From contig JBHAEC010000028.1 in assembly GCA_041855385.1 (NCBI GenBank), positions 3,438 through 67,437 on the forward strand: a stretch of DNA of 64,000 bases. Direction: 5' to 3'. The notes under the pieces are model-generated. The model was not told the DNA's origin. It saw only the letters and a program-made list of their open reading frames with translations, and made no database searches. The position numbers and the translations under genes were made by a program. Shown in pieces: positions 1 to 10,005 of the stretch. Positions within the stretch are counted from its first letter, which is position 1. Every line of letters starts with the position of its first letter. This DNA comes from JBHAEC01 sp041855385 (GTDB lineage Bacteria; Bacillota; Negativicutes; Veillonellales; Veillonellaceae).

Positions 1-126
1 TTTAATTTTTTCTATATCCGTCATCGGTTTCAAATTCATCGCAATTTCTTTCGCATTAAGAGAAGAGCAATGATCAACCAATCTCCTTTTTATCTCCTCA
101 AAACCAAGGACAGTTTCACACTTCAT
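1..126 (-). CDS. mutS2: Endonuclease MutS2, N-terminal fragment (runs off the window)
   Basis: Only the first 42 codons are present, reading from an ATG at 126 towards the window edge. The start MKCETVLGFEEIKRRL and the later LKPMTDIEKIK match the usual opening of the MutS2 family (a helical start, then ALxLKPxTDxEEI). MutS2 is a SMR-domain MutS homologue that acts on branched DNA and, in Bacillus, on collided ribosomes. An AGGAG element sits 7-8 nt before the ATG, and the gene starts 14 bp after the stop of the upstream U32 gene, so the two are probably cotranscribed. ATPase and SMR domains lie outside the window; the identification rests on the N-terminus and is moderately sure. Confidence 0.6.
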   Translation of the reverse strand, partial: MKCETVLGFEEIKRRLVDHCSSLNAKEIAMNLKPMTDIEKIK

Positions 127-140
127 GAGTTACTCCTATA

Positions 141-2537
141 TCAAAAAATCCCTTTAAAATAATGGCCTCTCGTAATCCCTTGCTGTTTTTTTTCAGTAAC
201 TACGTTTTCTCCTTTTATTATCCTATTATACCTGTCAACCATCGTTAAAATATAGTCTCTACTTCGGCCTCTTCCCTCAATGCGGAGAATTTTAACTCCT
301 GCATCCATCAGCTCCTTCACATAGGGACTCATATCAAGTTCTTTGCTATTCATAATATGCATCCGGCAGTACGGATCCGTTCTTAGCGGAAATATCTCCC
401 CTTTCATGTCCCTTAGAAAGTAGTGATTTTTAACGCAAGGTCTCGGGCAGTTTCCTTTTTCTCCGGTTCCTAAAAAGCTACCGATAACACAGTACTCTGA
501 AACCATGAGTTCGTTTTCTCCCTGTACGGTCGCCTCTAGCGGAATCGATGATGTCTTTCCTATCATTCGGATTTGCCCTAATGTCATTTCATGAGAAACA
601 GCAACACTAAATGCGCCTTTATCTTTCCAAAACATAAGGCTCTCTTGATTAAAGCAGTTTAAACTTGTATCTACTTCTATCTGACCATCAAAATCTAATT
701 CTTCCATCCATTGGAGTGCTCCTAAAAAGTGTATAGATATACTATCCGGGCTTGCCTTCACCATAGCTGTAAATGTTTCCTTATAAACGTTAACTTCTTT
801 TTCCCTTACAATACGAGGCGTAGAAAGAGAAATCCAGACCCCATGTTCTTTACAGTAAGCCACTACTTTTCTGTATATATCCAAGCTATAGGGAATCCGA
901 TTAAACCGATCGCCTCCAAAAATGATTTTTCCGGCGCCTCCCTCGACGGCAGCTTTCACCTGTTCCCATTCATCGGCACGTACACTCACAACTGCTTCCT
1001 CCCAAGCTTTTCGGGGAGTAAAGCGGCGAGTTTCGCATTTCTTTCTGTTTTTTCTGGCCCCCTTGTCATATTCTTCGATTAACACTTGCTCCAATGACTC
1101 TACTGCCTTTCTTCGTAGTCCGTTCAGCACACTGGCCGGCCACATATATGCTCCTTCCGGCACATAGACCTCTTTAAGAGAAAAAACAGTATTTCCCATT
1201 CGGTTGAGTTGTTCCGTTACTTTTTCTAAAGATGTGGGCGCCGTCCTTGCTCTTTGCAACAGATAGTCCTCATAAACGGTAACGCTCTTCCCTTTATCGG
1301 TTAGCAAAGTAAGAGAAACCGGTTCCCCTTCCTTACCTTCTAAATAGGCATAAACAGAAATCTTTCTCGAAAAAGAAGATAGTGTCACTTCGTTTTTTTC
1401 TTCTTTTCCCGAAGCCGCTTTGTAAGCTTTTCCCTTATATGCTCCGAAAATAGGTGCTCTATACTGTGACATTAGATACTTCCATGATGAGCTTACAGAA
1501 ATATAATGTACCTCATCCTTCGAAGTAATTATCTTCAATAGATCCCCTTCTTCCAGCCTTTCTGACGAAGAAATAAACAAGCCTTTATCTGAGCAGTGGA
1601 CTTCTCCGATTAATTTCCCCTGATTATTGGGAGTTGCAATAGTCATCATCTCTTTGCCCGGACAGTTTTTTAAATAGGCCTGTGAAAAGCCGCGATTAAA
1701 GCCCTCTTCCAACCGTTTCAAGTCTTCCTTTTTTGCTTTTCCCTGATTGTCAATTATCGCCCGATAAGCCCCTACCACAGCTTTCACATATGATACCTGC
1801 TTCATTCGGCCTTCAATTTTAAAGGATGCTACTCCGGCCTTTAGTAAAGAATCTATAAACTCTCCGCTGTTAAGATCTTTGGGGCTCATAATATAAGCCT
1901 GATTGGATGGTAACAAGGACTCATTCTTACTATTAAGGAGCTCATATGGTTTTCTGCAAGGCTGTGCACAAGCACCTCTATTTCCACTTCTTCCTCCAAT
2001 AAAACTACTCATAAAGCATTGTCCGGAATAACAAATACAAAGGGCTCCATGAATAAACACTTCTATTTCTACATCCGTATTTTTGCAAATATAATCTATT
2101 TCTTCCAAACTCAGCTCTCTTGCAAGAACAACACGCGTAAAGCCTAAACGACCTAAATACTTGACTGTATCCAGGTTAGTCACCGTCATCTGCGTGCTTC
2201 CGTGAAGCGGTAAATTTGGAGCCACCTCTTGTGCAATACGGGCAACGGCCAAATCCTGTACGATAATGGCATCAACACCGATACGATCAAGCTGACGAAC
2301 ATACTCCTTTACAGCTTCCAGCTCCTTGTCGCCTACAAGAATATTAACCGTAACATGTACGGCCACTCCCAAAAGATGAGCGATCCTTACGGCTTTTTTT
2401 AGCTCCTCTAAGTCGAAGTTTCCGGCGCTGGCTCTGGCATTAAACAGTTTTCCGCCCAAAAAAACAGCATCTGCTCCTGCTTCCAGTGCAGCCATAAAAT
2501 TTTTCATTGTTCCCGCTGGTGCTAACAATTCCATCAT
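141..2537 (-). CDS. U32 family protein with DUF3656-type middle region and duplicated U32-like C-terminus (RlhA-like)
   Basis: A 798-residue protein opening MELLAPAGT, the U32 signature. Residues 1-290 form a first U32 barrel with the Cys cluster C167, C169, C174, C190 and C194 (GALCICYSGQC, ACAQPC), expected to hold an Fe-S cluster. A middle region (about 300-500) fits DUF3656. From about residue 510 a second, weaker U32-like half follows with its own cysteines (GNCPRPC, PYCRMH) and an IEGRGRSRDY motif echoing the IEGRMKQVSY of the first half. Family knowledge: U32 proteins such as RlhA and TrhP hydroxylate RNA using prephenate; RlhA modifies 23S rRNA. The exact substrate here is not shown. 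GAGG lies 6 nt before the first ATG and 9 nt before the second, so either could start translation. Confidence 0.8.
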   Translation of the reverse strand: MMELLAPAGTMKNFMAALEAGADAVFLGGKLFNARASAGNFDLEELKKAVRIAHLLGVAVHVTVNILVGDKELEAVKEYVRQLDRIGVDAIIVQDLAVARIAQEVAPNLPLHGSTQMTVTNLDTVKYLGRLGFTRVVLARELSLEEIDYICKNTDVEIEVFIHGALCICYSGQCFMSSFIGGRSGNRGACAQPCRKPYELLNSKNESLLPSNQAYIMSPKDLNSGEFIDSLLKAGVASFKIEGRMKQVSYVKAVVGAYRAIIDNQGKAKKEDLKRLEEGFNRGFSQAYLKNCPGKEMMTIATPNNQGKLIGEVHCSDKGLFISSSERLEEGDLLKIITSKDEVHYISVSSSWKYLMSQYRAPIFGAYKGKAYKAASGKEEKNEVTLSSFSRKISVYAYLEGKEGEPVSLTLLTDKGKSVTVYEDYLLQRARTAPTSLEKVTEQLNRMGNTVFSLKEVYVPEGAYMWPASVLNGLRRKAVESLEQVLIEEYDKGARKNRKKCETRRFTPRKAWEEAVVSVRADEWEQVKAAVEGGAGKIIFGGDRFNRIPYSLDIYRKVVAYCKEHGVWISLSTPRIVREKEVNVYKETFTAMVKASPDSISIHFLGALQWMEELDFDGQIEVDTSLNCFNQESLMFWKDKGAFSVAVSHEMTLGQIRMIGKTSSIPLEATVQGENELMVSEYCVIGSFLGTGEKGNCPRPCVKNHYFLRDMKGEIFPLRTDPYCRMHIMNSKELDMSPYVKELMDAGVKILRIEGRGRSRDYILTMVDRYNRIIKGENVVTEKKQQGITRGHYFKGIF

Positions 2538-2604
2538 CTATATCCTCAAATAATTCTTCTACCTTTAATTTTTATGTCTACCTATATTTCCCCCGCAGGG
2601 GCGA

Positions 2605-2646
2605 AAAAGCAATTCATACGGCCAAAAAGACCTATGAATTGCTTTT
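2605..2646 (-). terminator. Intrinsic terminator of pheST
   Basis: A perfect 14-bp inverted repeat (AAAAGCAATTCATA and its complement) with a 14-nt loop lies just past the pheT stop. On the minus strand it ends in a short T run, so it should end the pheS-pheT transcript before the U32 gene. Confidence 0.8.
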
Positions 2647-2654
2647 CATATTTT

Positions 2655-5099
2655 CTATCTAAGTTTACAATTCTTTTCTCCCAATGACAAAATTATTGCT
2701 TGAATATAGCCTTCTATGTCCGAATCCGTCAAGGTTCCTTCTTTAGATCTGAATGCTAGGGAGTAGGCCTTACTATTAAATCCTTCCTCTATATGTGCCC
2801 CTTCATAGACATCAAAAATATAGGCTTTCTCTAAATAGGGGCCACCTTTTTCGTAAATAATATCTATAATCTCCTCGTGCATAACCTCTTTGGGGCTCAC
2901 GATAGCCAAGTCTCGAGTAATGCCCGGAAATTTGCTGAGCGGAGTATAGCGAGCGACTCTTTGCGGCTGATTGATAATAGTGTCTATATAAATTTCAAAC
3001 ACATACGTATTTTCAGGCACATCATAGTTCATAGCCACTTTGGGATGCAATCTTCCGAACCGAGCAATAACTATATCATTTATCTTGTATGTGGCGCTGA
3101 CACCGGGATGCAAATATGATTCTCCGCCACGTTCAACCGTAAAAGAGGGGATTCTAAGAGCATCTAAAAGAGAATCCACTACCCCTTTAACATCATAAAA
3201 GTCTGTTTCCCTCGAGGTTTTAAGCCAAGAATCATCTTCCGCTACACCGACCATAACACCGGCCGTCATCATAGACTCTATCGGTAATTCCGTAATAGGT
3301 AATGACTTTGGCTTGTATACGGATCCGGTTTCGAAAAACCAAAGATTTTCATTTTTCTTTGCTCGATTGCGTACTGTCGCCTCAAGCACACTGGGAATTA
3401 AGGATGTTCTAAGTAGAGGGAACTCCTCTGAAATAGGGTTCAATATAGGAACCGCCGTATATCGCTCATCCGCAGGTTCTAATAACAGTTTTTCCAATTG
3501 GCTGTGATGCATAAAGCTAAATGTTAAAATCTCGGACAGCCCACTTTTTTGCAGGTTTTTGGCAATCTTTCTGGCATATATTTTATGTAAACTCAAGACG
3601 CCGCTGTCCAAGGTTGCAGTCGGTATCGTAGCAACAATATTCTTATATCCGTAAATGCGGGCGATTTCTTCACTGATATCCGCCATCCCCTCCACATCAT
3701 CACGCCAGGACGGAACACGGACTACAAATATACCGCCGCCTTTAACCTCTACCTCGAAGAAAAGTTTCTCTAAAATAGTTCTCATTTCTTCTACCGAAAT
3801 AGATGTGCCTAGATACGAATTAATCTGATCCGCCGTAAAGGAGATGGTCCGATTTTCCCGTTTAACCGGGTATACATCTATAACTCCCTGTGCCACTTTT
3901 GCAGCAGGACAAATTTGCTTTAATAACTGTGCCGCCCGATCTATCGCAAGTAAAGTATAGGCCGGATTCACGCCTCGTTCAAAGCGTCCGGAGGCTTCAG
4001 AACGCATGCCGAGAGCCCTCGCTGTTTTTCTCACGGAAGAACCTTTAAATATAGCCGCCTCTAATAATACCGAACTTGTCTTCTCCGTTACTTCACTGTC
4101 ATAGCCGCCCATAACACCTGCCACACCAACCGCTTTTTCTTCATCGGCAATAACAAGCATAGACGGAAGCAGTGTACGAGTAGATCCGTCCAAAGTCTTT
4201 ATAGTTTCTCCCTCTTTCGCCGGACGTGCTGTCAATGTATGTCCTTTTACGCAATCGTAATCATACGCATGCATGGGTTGCCCAAGCTCAAGCATTACGT
4301 AATTTGTCACATCCACCACATTATTAATAGGCCTAACGCCTGCTGCACGTAAGCGATTTTGCATCCAAAGAGGAGAAGGCCCTATATTTACCCCCTCTAC
4401 CAACCTTGCCGTAAATCGATGGCAAAGCGTTTCATCTGCTATATCAATGCTCACTCGTCCCTCAATAGAGTCCTCCGATTCCTCTACTTCTACAAGAGGA
4501 AGACTTGCTTTTTCATCAGTCAAAACGGCCATTTCCCGGCTTAACCCCACCATGGAAAAGCAATCCGCTCGATTGGGAGTAAGCTCAAATTCATAGACCA
4601 CATCAAACAAATCCAATACATCTCGTATATCCGCACCTATAGGTGTGTCCTCGGGCAATATATAAATACCTTCTCCTTGTTCGGGAAGAACTTGGTCCTT
4701 ACTGATGCCAAGTTCAGCTATAGAACAGAACATCCCTTCGGAAACAACGCCACGTAGCTTTCCTTTTTTTATAACCGTCCCATCAGCTAAACGAGACTTA
4801 TGATATGCTACGGGAACTATATGTCCTTCTGCAACATTAGTTGCAGCAGTAACAATCTGTTTTTCTACAGAAATACCTTCTTCCACACAGGCAACTGTAC
4901 AAACACGCAACTTATCTGCATCAGGATGTGCCTCAATTTTGACTATTTGCCCTGTGTAGATGCGCTCCAACCCTTTATCCAGTACCACAACTTTCTCTAC
5001 GGGAATTCCCGCCATCGTTAATTTATCCGCTAGCTCTTGTGCAGGATTTTCCCTATTTACCGGCACATAATCCTGCATCCACAATAAACTTGCTTTCAT
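2655..5099 (-). CDS. pheT: Phenylalanyl-tRNA synthetase beta subunit
   Basis: Beta subunit of the alpha2-beta2 enzyme that charges tRNA-Phe in the cytoplasm. The 814-residue product has the family order: an OB-fold tRNA-binding domain (about 40-150, with DADKLRVCTV), the B3/B4 editing domain (about 210-400, with LTPNRADC just before it and MRSEASGRFERG near its end), B5, a catalytic-like core, and the C-terminal anticodon-binding FDX-ACB domain starting near YTPLSKFPGITRDLA. I place the start at the ATG at 5099 (MKASLLWMQDYV) because GGGAGG stands 7 nt upstream; an in-frame ATG at 5114 has no such site. It follows pheS after 44 bp and is controlled by the same T-box. Confidence 0.97.
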   Translation of the reverse strand: MKASLLWMQDYVPVNRENPAQELADKLTMAGIPVEKVVVLDKGLERIYTGQIVKIEAHPDADKLRVCTVACVEEGISVEKQIVTAATNVAEGHIVPVAYHKSRLADGTVIKKGKLRGVVSEGMFCSIAELGISKDQVLPEQGEGIYILPEDTPIGADIRDVLDLFDVVYEFELTPNRADCFSMVGLSREMAVLTDEKASLPLVEVEESEDSIEGRVSIDIADETLCHRFTARLVEGVNIGPSPLWMQNRLRAAGVRPINNVVDVTNYVMLELGQPMHAYDYDCVKGHTLTARPAKEGETIKTLDGSTRTLLPSMLVIADEEKAVGVAGVMGGYDSEVTEKTSSVLLEAAIFKGSSVRKTARALGMRSEASGRFERGVNPAYTLLAIDRAAQLLKQICPAAKVAQGVIDVYPVKRENRTISFTADQINSYLGTSISVEEMRTILEKLFFEVEVKGGGIFVVRVPSWRDDVEGMADISEEIARIYGYKNIVATIPTATLDSGVLSLHKIYARKIAKNLQKSGLSEILTFSFMHHSQLEKLLLEPADERYTAVPILNPISEEFPLLRTSLIPSVLEATVRNRAKKNENLWFFETGSVYKPKSLPITELPIESMMTAGVMVGVAEDDSWLKTSRETDFYDVKGVVDSLLDALRIPSFTVERGGESYLHPGVSATYKINDIVIARFGRLHPKVAMNYDVPENTYVFEIYIDTIINQPQRVARYTPLSKFPGITRDLAIVSPKEVMHEEIIDIIYEKGGPYLEKAYIFDVYEGAHIEEGFNSKAYSLAFRSKEGTLTDSDIEGYIQAIILSLGEKNCKLR

Positions 5100-5143
5100 T
5101 TTATATCCTCCCATGTCAAAGGCTTTTTAGGCTTTCTCAATTA

Positions 5144-6169
<1,026 letters not shown>

Positions 6170-6181
6170 TCATATCCTCCT

Positions 6182-6410
6182 AAAAAATAGACCTCCACCC
6201 ACAAAGGGGCGAAGGTCAACATTCGCGGTACCACCCTAATTAGTACTCAATATCCTTAACGCGGACAAACGATGAGCCTACTCCTAGTTCAACTCATGGC
6301 TCCAAAAGGAAAGACAATGCATAAGAAATATGAAGCTTCCACCTTTCCTTCATTCTCTGTTAATTCTCGTACTGCATGTCGATTTTATCATCGCCCTATA
6401 TTCTCACCGA
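6182..6410 (-). promoter_or_regulatory. T-box leader (tRNA-Phe) upstream of pheST
   Basis: The T-box core GGGTGGTACCGCG is at 6224-6236 (minus strand). It is followed by an 11-bp terminator hairpin with a T6 tail at 6182-6217. The long Stem I upstream is closed by GACATGCA pairing with TGCATTGTC, and a candidate specifier codon TTC (Phe) lies at 6325-6327. Uncharged tRNA-Phe is expected to pair with the leader and allow read-through into pheST. Core motif and terminator are seen directly; the exact Stem I fold and specifier are inferred. Confidence 0.92.
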
Positions 6411-6412
6411 AT

Positions 6413-6441
6413 AGTATACTAAACTTATCCATGCAAGTCAA
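6413..6441 (-). promoter_or_regulatory. Sigma-A promoter of the pheST T-box transcript
   Basis: -35 TTGACT (6436-6441) and -10 TATACT (6413-6418) with a 17-bp spacer. The -35 lies inside the end of the thioesterase gene, so pheST has its own promoter. Confidence 0.75.
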
Positions 6442-6883
6442 AAGGTTCTCTGACGAAAAAAGTCCCTCTACCCGAATATACAAGTTTATTTTTTTCGTCA
6501 TAGATTTCTACTTCTGCTACCATTGTGGTCTTTCCGTTGTGGATAACACGACTTTTAGCCAAAATAGAGGTTCCAGCTTTAACAAAGCTCAGATAATTTC
6601 CATTGATATCTATGGTGTTTACCGCTTTTCCTAGGCTAAAACAGGCCGCACCCAAGGCTGTATCGGAAAAGCCCACTATAGCTCCTCCATGTGCCCTTCC
6701 TCGAGAATTACTGTGATATTCCGGATGAACATAAAATAATATCTCCGTATATCCCGGTTCTACATAGGATACCTCAAATCCCATCATTTTATCAAAACCG
6801 TTAGTATGTAAAAGTCTCGTAAACTTTTCACATAGTTCTTCATCCATAGCAGCATTTCTTAAATAACTATTTTGTTCACCCAT
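6425..6883 (-). CDS. Hotdog-fold thioesterase, PaaI/YdiI type
   Basis: A 152-residue single hotdog domain. The helix motif RAHGGAIVGFSDTALGAAC matches the HGG signature of PaaI-type acyl-CoA thioesterases, which hydrolyse acyl- or aryl-CoA thioesters in the cytosol; the substrate cannot be told from sequence. I chose the ATG at 6883 (MGEQNSYLRN), preceded by AGGGGA. The open frame continues upstream to 7030, but that part overlaps the end of the MacB-like gene, does not look like a hotdog N-terminus and is probably untranslated. The 124 bp between 6883 and the MacB-like gene hold no clear terminator, so the thioesterase may be the last gene of the exporter operon. Confidence 0.8.
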   Translation of the reverse strand: MGEQNSYLRNAAMDEELCEKFTRLLHTNGFDKMMGFEVSYVEPGYTEILFYVHPEYHSNSRGRAHGGAIVGFSDTALGAACFSLGKAVNTIDINGNYLSFVKAGTSILAKSRVIHNGKTTMVAEVEIYDEKNKLVYSGRGTFFVREPFDLHG

Positions 6884-7007
6884 ACATTCCCCTATTATCT
6901 TATAATCCACTTCACCGTTTTTAGGTGGCTTGTTTCCCCCATAATTGATATCGCTTGTTTTTCCAAATGCAAAAGGGACAAATCTCTCCCATACTTGAAA
7001 CACATCA

Positions 7008-8219
7008 TTATTCGTAATGTAATGCATCAATAGGATTCAATTTTGCCGCTTTTCTAGCCGGATAAATACCGAATATTAAGCCTATAGCCATAGAAAATCC
7101 GAAGGATAAAATAATAGGCCCTACGGAAACAATAGTCTGCATCTCGGATACCGCAGAAATAAGCTTGGAAGATCCGATGCCCATACAAACACCGATTAAG
7201 CCACCGATTAAGCTGATTACAATTGCCTCAATTAAAAACTGCGTCATAATGGTTCTATAGGTAGCCCCTAAAGCCTTTCTAACGCCTATTTCTCTCGTGC
7301 GCTCCGTTACAGATACGAGCATAATATTCATAATGCCTATACCCCCGACTACAAGTGAAATGGCCGCTATGGCACCTAAAAATAATGTCAATGTCGCCGT
7401 TGTTTCCTGCATAGTTTCCATAACGGACTCCATGTTTCGCACATTAAAATCCGCCTCCTTAGAGGAGTCGATACCGTGTCGCACACGAAGCAAGTTCTCC
7501 ACATCTTTCTGAAGGAGGTCTAAATTGGTCCCTTCCTTCCCACTTACATAAATAGACCCTAGGTAATCAATCCCTGCCATGCGTTCCATAGCTGTGGTAT
7601 ATGGAATATAAACTACGTCATCCTGGTCATTGCCAAAGCTTCCCGACCCCTTAGAACCAAGCACTCCGATAACAGTAAAGGGATCGTTATTAATACGAAT
7701 CTGTTTTCCCAGAGGATCATCAGTTCCGAAAAGTTCCTCCGCCACGGTAGCACCGATAACAGCTACACGCTCTCTTCGCTCTATTTGAAGTTCCGACAAA
7801 AAGCGTCCGCTTTTCGTTTCCCAGTTATTCACCTCTTGAAATTCCGCATTAACACCGGTTACCGAAGTCGTCCAGTTTTTACTTTTATACACAAGTAAAT
7901 AGGACTTTCTTACCACCGGAGATACAGTAGCTACATTAGGCAAGTTTTTAATAGCCAAATAGTCTTTAACCTTTAAGGTTTCTTCCGTTCCTGCTAGAGG
8001 CCTTACGCCCGGCGTTCTCGGAGCACCGGGAAAAACCATGAGCAAATTGCTACCCAAACTTGAAATAGAACTTTCTATCTGCGAACGGACACCATAACCG
8101 ATAGATACCAATGCGATAACCGCCGCCACACCGATAATGATTCCCAGCATAGTTAATAATGTACGCAACTTGTTGGCAATTAAGGACTGCCATGCCATTA
8201 AAAAGCCCTCTTTAAACAT
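7008..8219 (-). CDS. MacB-like ABC transporter permease
   Basis: A 403-residue inner-membrane subunit. An N-terminal TM helix (about 15-38, with LRTLLTMLGIIIGVAAVIALV) is followed by a large periplasmic MacB_PCD domain (about 40-270) and three C-terminal TM helices of the FtsX domain with TERTREIGVRKALGA between the first two. Proteins of this shape couple ATP hydrolysis to movement of substrates in the periplasm and work with a MacA adaptor and a TolC channel. The ATG at 8219 has AAGGAGG 8 nt upstream and overlaps the ATPase gene by 8 bp, a sign of translational coupling. Substrate unknown (macrolides, peptides or lipoproteins in relatives); no TolC is encoded in the window. Confidence 0.9.
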   Translation of the reverse strand: MFKEGFLMAWQSLIANKLRTLLTMLGIIIGVAAVIALVSIGYGVRSQIESSISSLGSNLLMVFPGAPRTPGVRPLAGTEETLKVKDYLAIKNLPNVATVSPVVRKSYLLVYKSKNWTTSVTGVNAEFQEVNNWETKSGRFLSELQIERRERVAVIGATVAEELFGTDDPLGKQIRINNDPFTVIGVLGSKGSGSFGNDQDDVVYIPYTTAMERMAGIDYLGSIYVSGKEGTNLDLLQKDVENLLRVRHGIDSSKEADFNVRNMESVMETMQETTATLTLFLGAIAAISLVVGGIGIMNIMLVSVTERTREIGVRKALGATYRTIMTQFLIEAIVISLIGGLIGVCMGIGSSKLISAVSEMQTIVSVGPIILSFGFSMAIGLIFGIYPARKAAKLNPIDALHYE

Positions 8220-8910
8220 GAGCAGCACCTCCTTCACCGGATACTATATAACCATCACGTAGCACAATATGTCTGCCGGCAAATTCGGCAATATCCGCTT
8301 CATGCGTTACCAAGATGATAGTTCTTCCTTCTTTGTGAAGAGCCGTAAAAATATTCATCACATCGAGGCTGGACTTGGAATCCAAGTTTCCTGTCGGCTC
8401 ATCCGCCATAATAATGGCCGGATCATTGGCTAACGAGCGAGCAATGGCAACGCGCTGACGCTGTCCGCCACTAAGCTCGGAAGGCAAATGGTCCAAACGC
8501 TCTCCCAACCCTAAATCAGACAATAACCTGGTGGCCCGCTCTCGTCGTGATACCTTGTCGACACCTGCATAAATCATGGGAAGTGCCACATTTTCTAGGG
8601 CCGTCAATTTCGTAAGCAAATTAAAACTTTGAAAAACAAATCCAATCTTTTTATTACGCACAAAGGCCAATTCATCGTCAGACAAAGATGCCACTTCGCT
8701 CCCATCCAGACGATAAGAGCCTGAGGTAGGTCGATCCAAGCAACCTAAAATGTTCATCAAAGTAGATTTACCGGATCCGGAAGGACCCATAATAGATGAA
8801 AATTCGCCATTATAAATAGTCAAATCTATGCCGTGAAGAACCGGAACAGATAGTTTTCCGTTCTGATAAACACGAGTAATATCCTTAAGTTCGATTACTT
8901 TTTCTTTCAT
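8212..8910 (-). CDS. MacB/LolD-like ABC transporter ATPase
   Basis: ATP-binding subunit (232 residues) of the exporter formed with the next gene. Walker A GPSGSGKST (near 38-46), signature LSGGQRQRVAIARSL and Walker B IIMADEPTGNLD are all intact, and the GxL/xTxxENVxLP pattern is that of the MacB/LolD/FtsE group. The ATG at 8910 has AGGTGA 6 nt upstream and is my choice; a GTG at 8919 directly abutting the adaptor stop is possible. Order adaptor-ATPase-permease with almost no gaps marks one operon. Confidence 0.92.
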   Translation of the reverse strand: MKEKVIELKDITRVYQNGKLSVPVLHGIDLTIYNGEFSSIMGPSGSGKSTLMNILGCLDRPTSGSYRLDGSEVASLSDDELAFVRNKKIGFVFQSFNLLTKLTALENVALPMIYAGVDKVSRRERATRLLSDLGLGERLDHLPSELSGGQRQRVAIARSLANDPAIIMADEPTGNLDSKSSLDVMNIFTALHKEGRTIILVTHEADIAEFAGRHIVLRDGYIVSGEGGAAHV

Positions 8911-8919
8911 AACGTTCAC

Positions 8920-9993
8920 CTAGATGGGGCCTCGAACCGCGGTGCTACTGGTAGAAGTATTTCCTACATCACCACTCACAACGATTTCATCCCCCTCTTT
9001 TAAACCTTCCAGCACTTGGATTGCCGTTTCTCCCGTTATGCCAAGCTTTATGTATTTCTTCTCTGCTTTTCCGTTATTAATCATGTATACGAAGTCACCG
9101 CTTCTATCGCTGCGAATAGCCGTTAGCGGAACCAATAGCGTATCTTTTGCCTCTTTACCGTGAATAGACGCCCTTGCAGTCATAGAAGGCAACAGTTTAC
9201 CGCTCTCATTGGATGGAATCTTAACTTTTACCGTATAATACACAACGGTGCTACTGGTTGTTCCCATTTCTCCCTTTTTCCCTTTGGAAATGCTATCTAC
9301 AACGCCATTAAAGGTTTCCCCGGAGAAAGCATCCACGGTAAATGTTACTTTTTGTCCCTCCGCAATATTTCCGATATCAGTTTCATCAATTGTCAGGTAT
9401 ATTTCCAAATCGCTTAAGTCAGCAATAGTAGCAATAATCATCTGGCTGGATAGGCCCTGTGACACCGTTTGTCCCGCTTTTAAAGGCTCGCCAATAACCG
9501 TTCCGTCCATAGGTGCCGTAATAGTAGTATCAGACAGAGAAGAGGCGGCATCATCATATGTGGCCTGTGCCTGTTGCAATGTCAAAAGTGCATTATCATA
9601 GGCTTGTGCAGCAACCGCTCCCTGTTTATAGAGCGTTTCGTACCTCTGGAAGTCTGCTTGTGCGTTCACGAGAGTAGCATAAGCCTTATCGGCATGTGCT
9701 TTTAAGGATCGATCATCAATTAACGCGATGGTATCCCCTTGCTTAACCACCTGGTTCTCTTTTACCAGCACTTCCTTAAGCTGACCCGAAACGTTGGTAG
9801 ATACATCAACATATGTAACGGGATTAATAGTTCCGGTTGCATCCACAACAATACTGATAGTACCTTTTTCTACCTTTCCTGTCGTATAATTCACCTTTTC
9901 GGCATCCTGTTTTGTTGTCCAAAAATACCAACCACCTGCTACAACTAATATAATTGCGGCAATAATGCCCCATACTTTTTTACTTCTCCACAT
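8920..9993 (-). CDS. Periplasmic adaptor (HlyD/MacA family) of the MacAB-like exporter
   Basis: A 357-residue membrane-fusion protein. One N-terminal membrane anchor (about 8-27) is followed by a barrel-sandwich hybrid (VSTNVSGQLKEVLVKENQVV), a short helical hairpin (LVNAQADFQRYETLYKQGAV), the second lipoyl half (ITAPMDGTVIGEPLKAGQ), a beta-barrel and a membrane-proximal domain. Such adaptors bridge the inner-membrane ABC pump to an outer-membrane channel, again fitting a diderm cell. AGGAG precedes the ATG at 9993, 12 bp after pfkA, so exporter genes may be cotranscribed with pfkA. Confidence 0.9.
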   Translation of the reverse strand: MWRSKKVWGIIAAIILVVAGGWYFWTTKQDAEKVNYTTGKVEKGTISIVVDATGTINPVTYVDVSTNVSGQLKEVLVKENQVVKQGDTIALIDDRSLKAHADKAYATLVNAQADFQRYETLYKQGAVAAQAYDNALLTLQQAQATYDDAASSLSDTTITAPMDGTVIGEPLKAGQTVSQGLSSQMIIATIADLSDLEIYLTIDETDIGNIAEGQKVTFTVDAFSGETFNGVVDSISKGKKGEMGTTSSTVVYYTVKVKIPSNESGKLLPSMTARASIHGKEAKDTLLVPLTAIRSDRSGDFVYMINNGKAEKKYIKLGITGETAIQVLEGLKEGDEIVVSGDVGNTSTSSTAVRGPI

Positions 9994-10005
9994 ATAATAC
10001 TCCTA

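Noticed and set aside
6884..7030. N-terminal extension of the thioesterase
   Set aside because: Overlaps the end of the MacB-like gene and is not part of the hotdog fold; a start with an SD exists at 6883.
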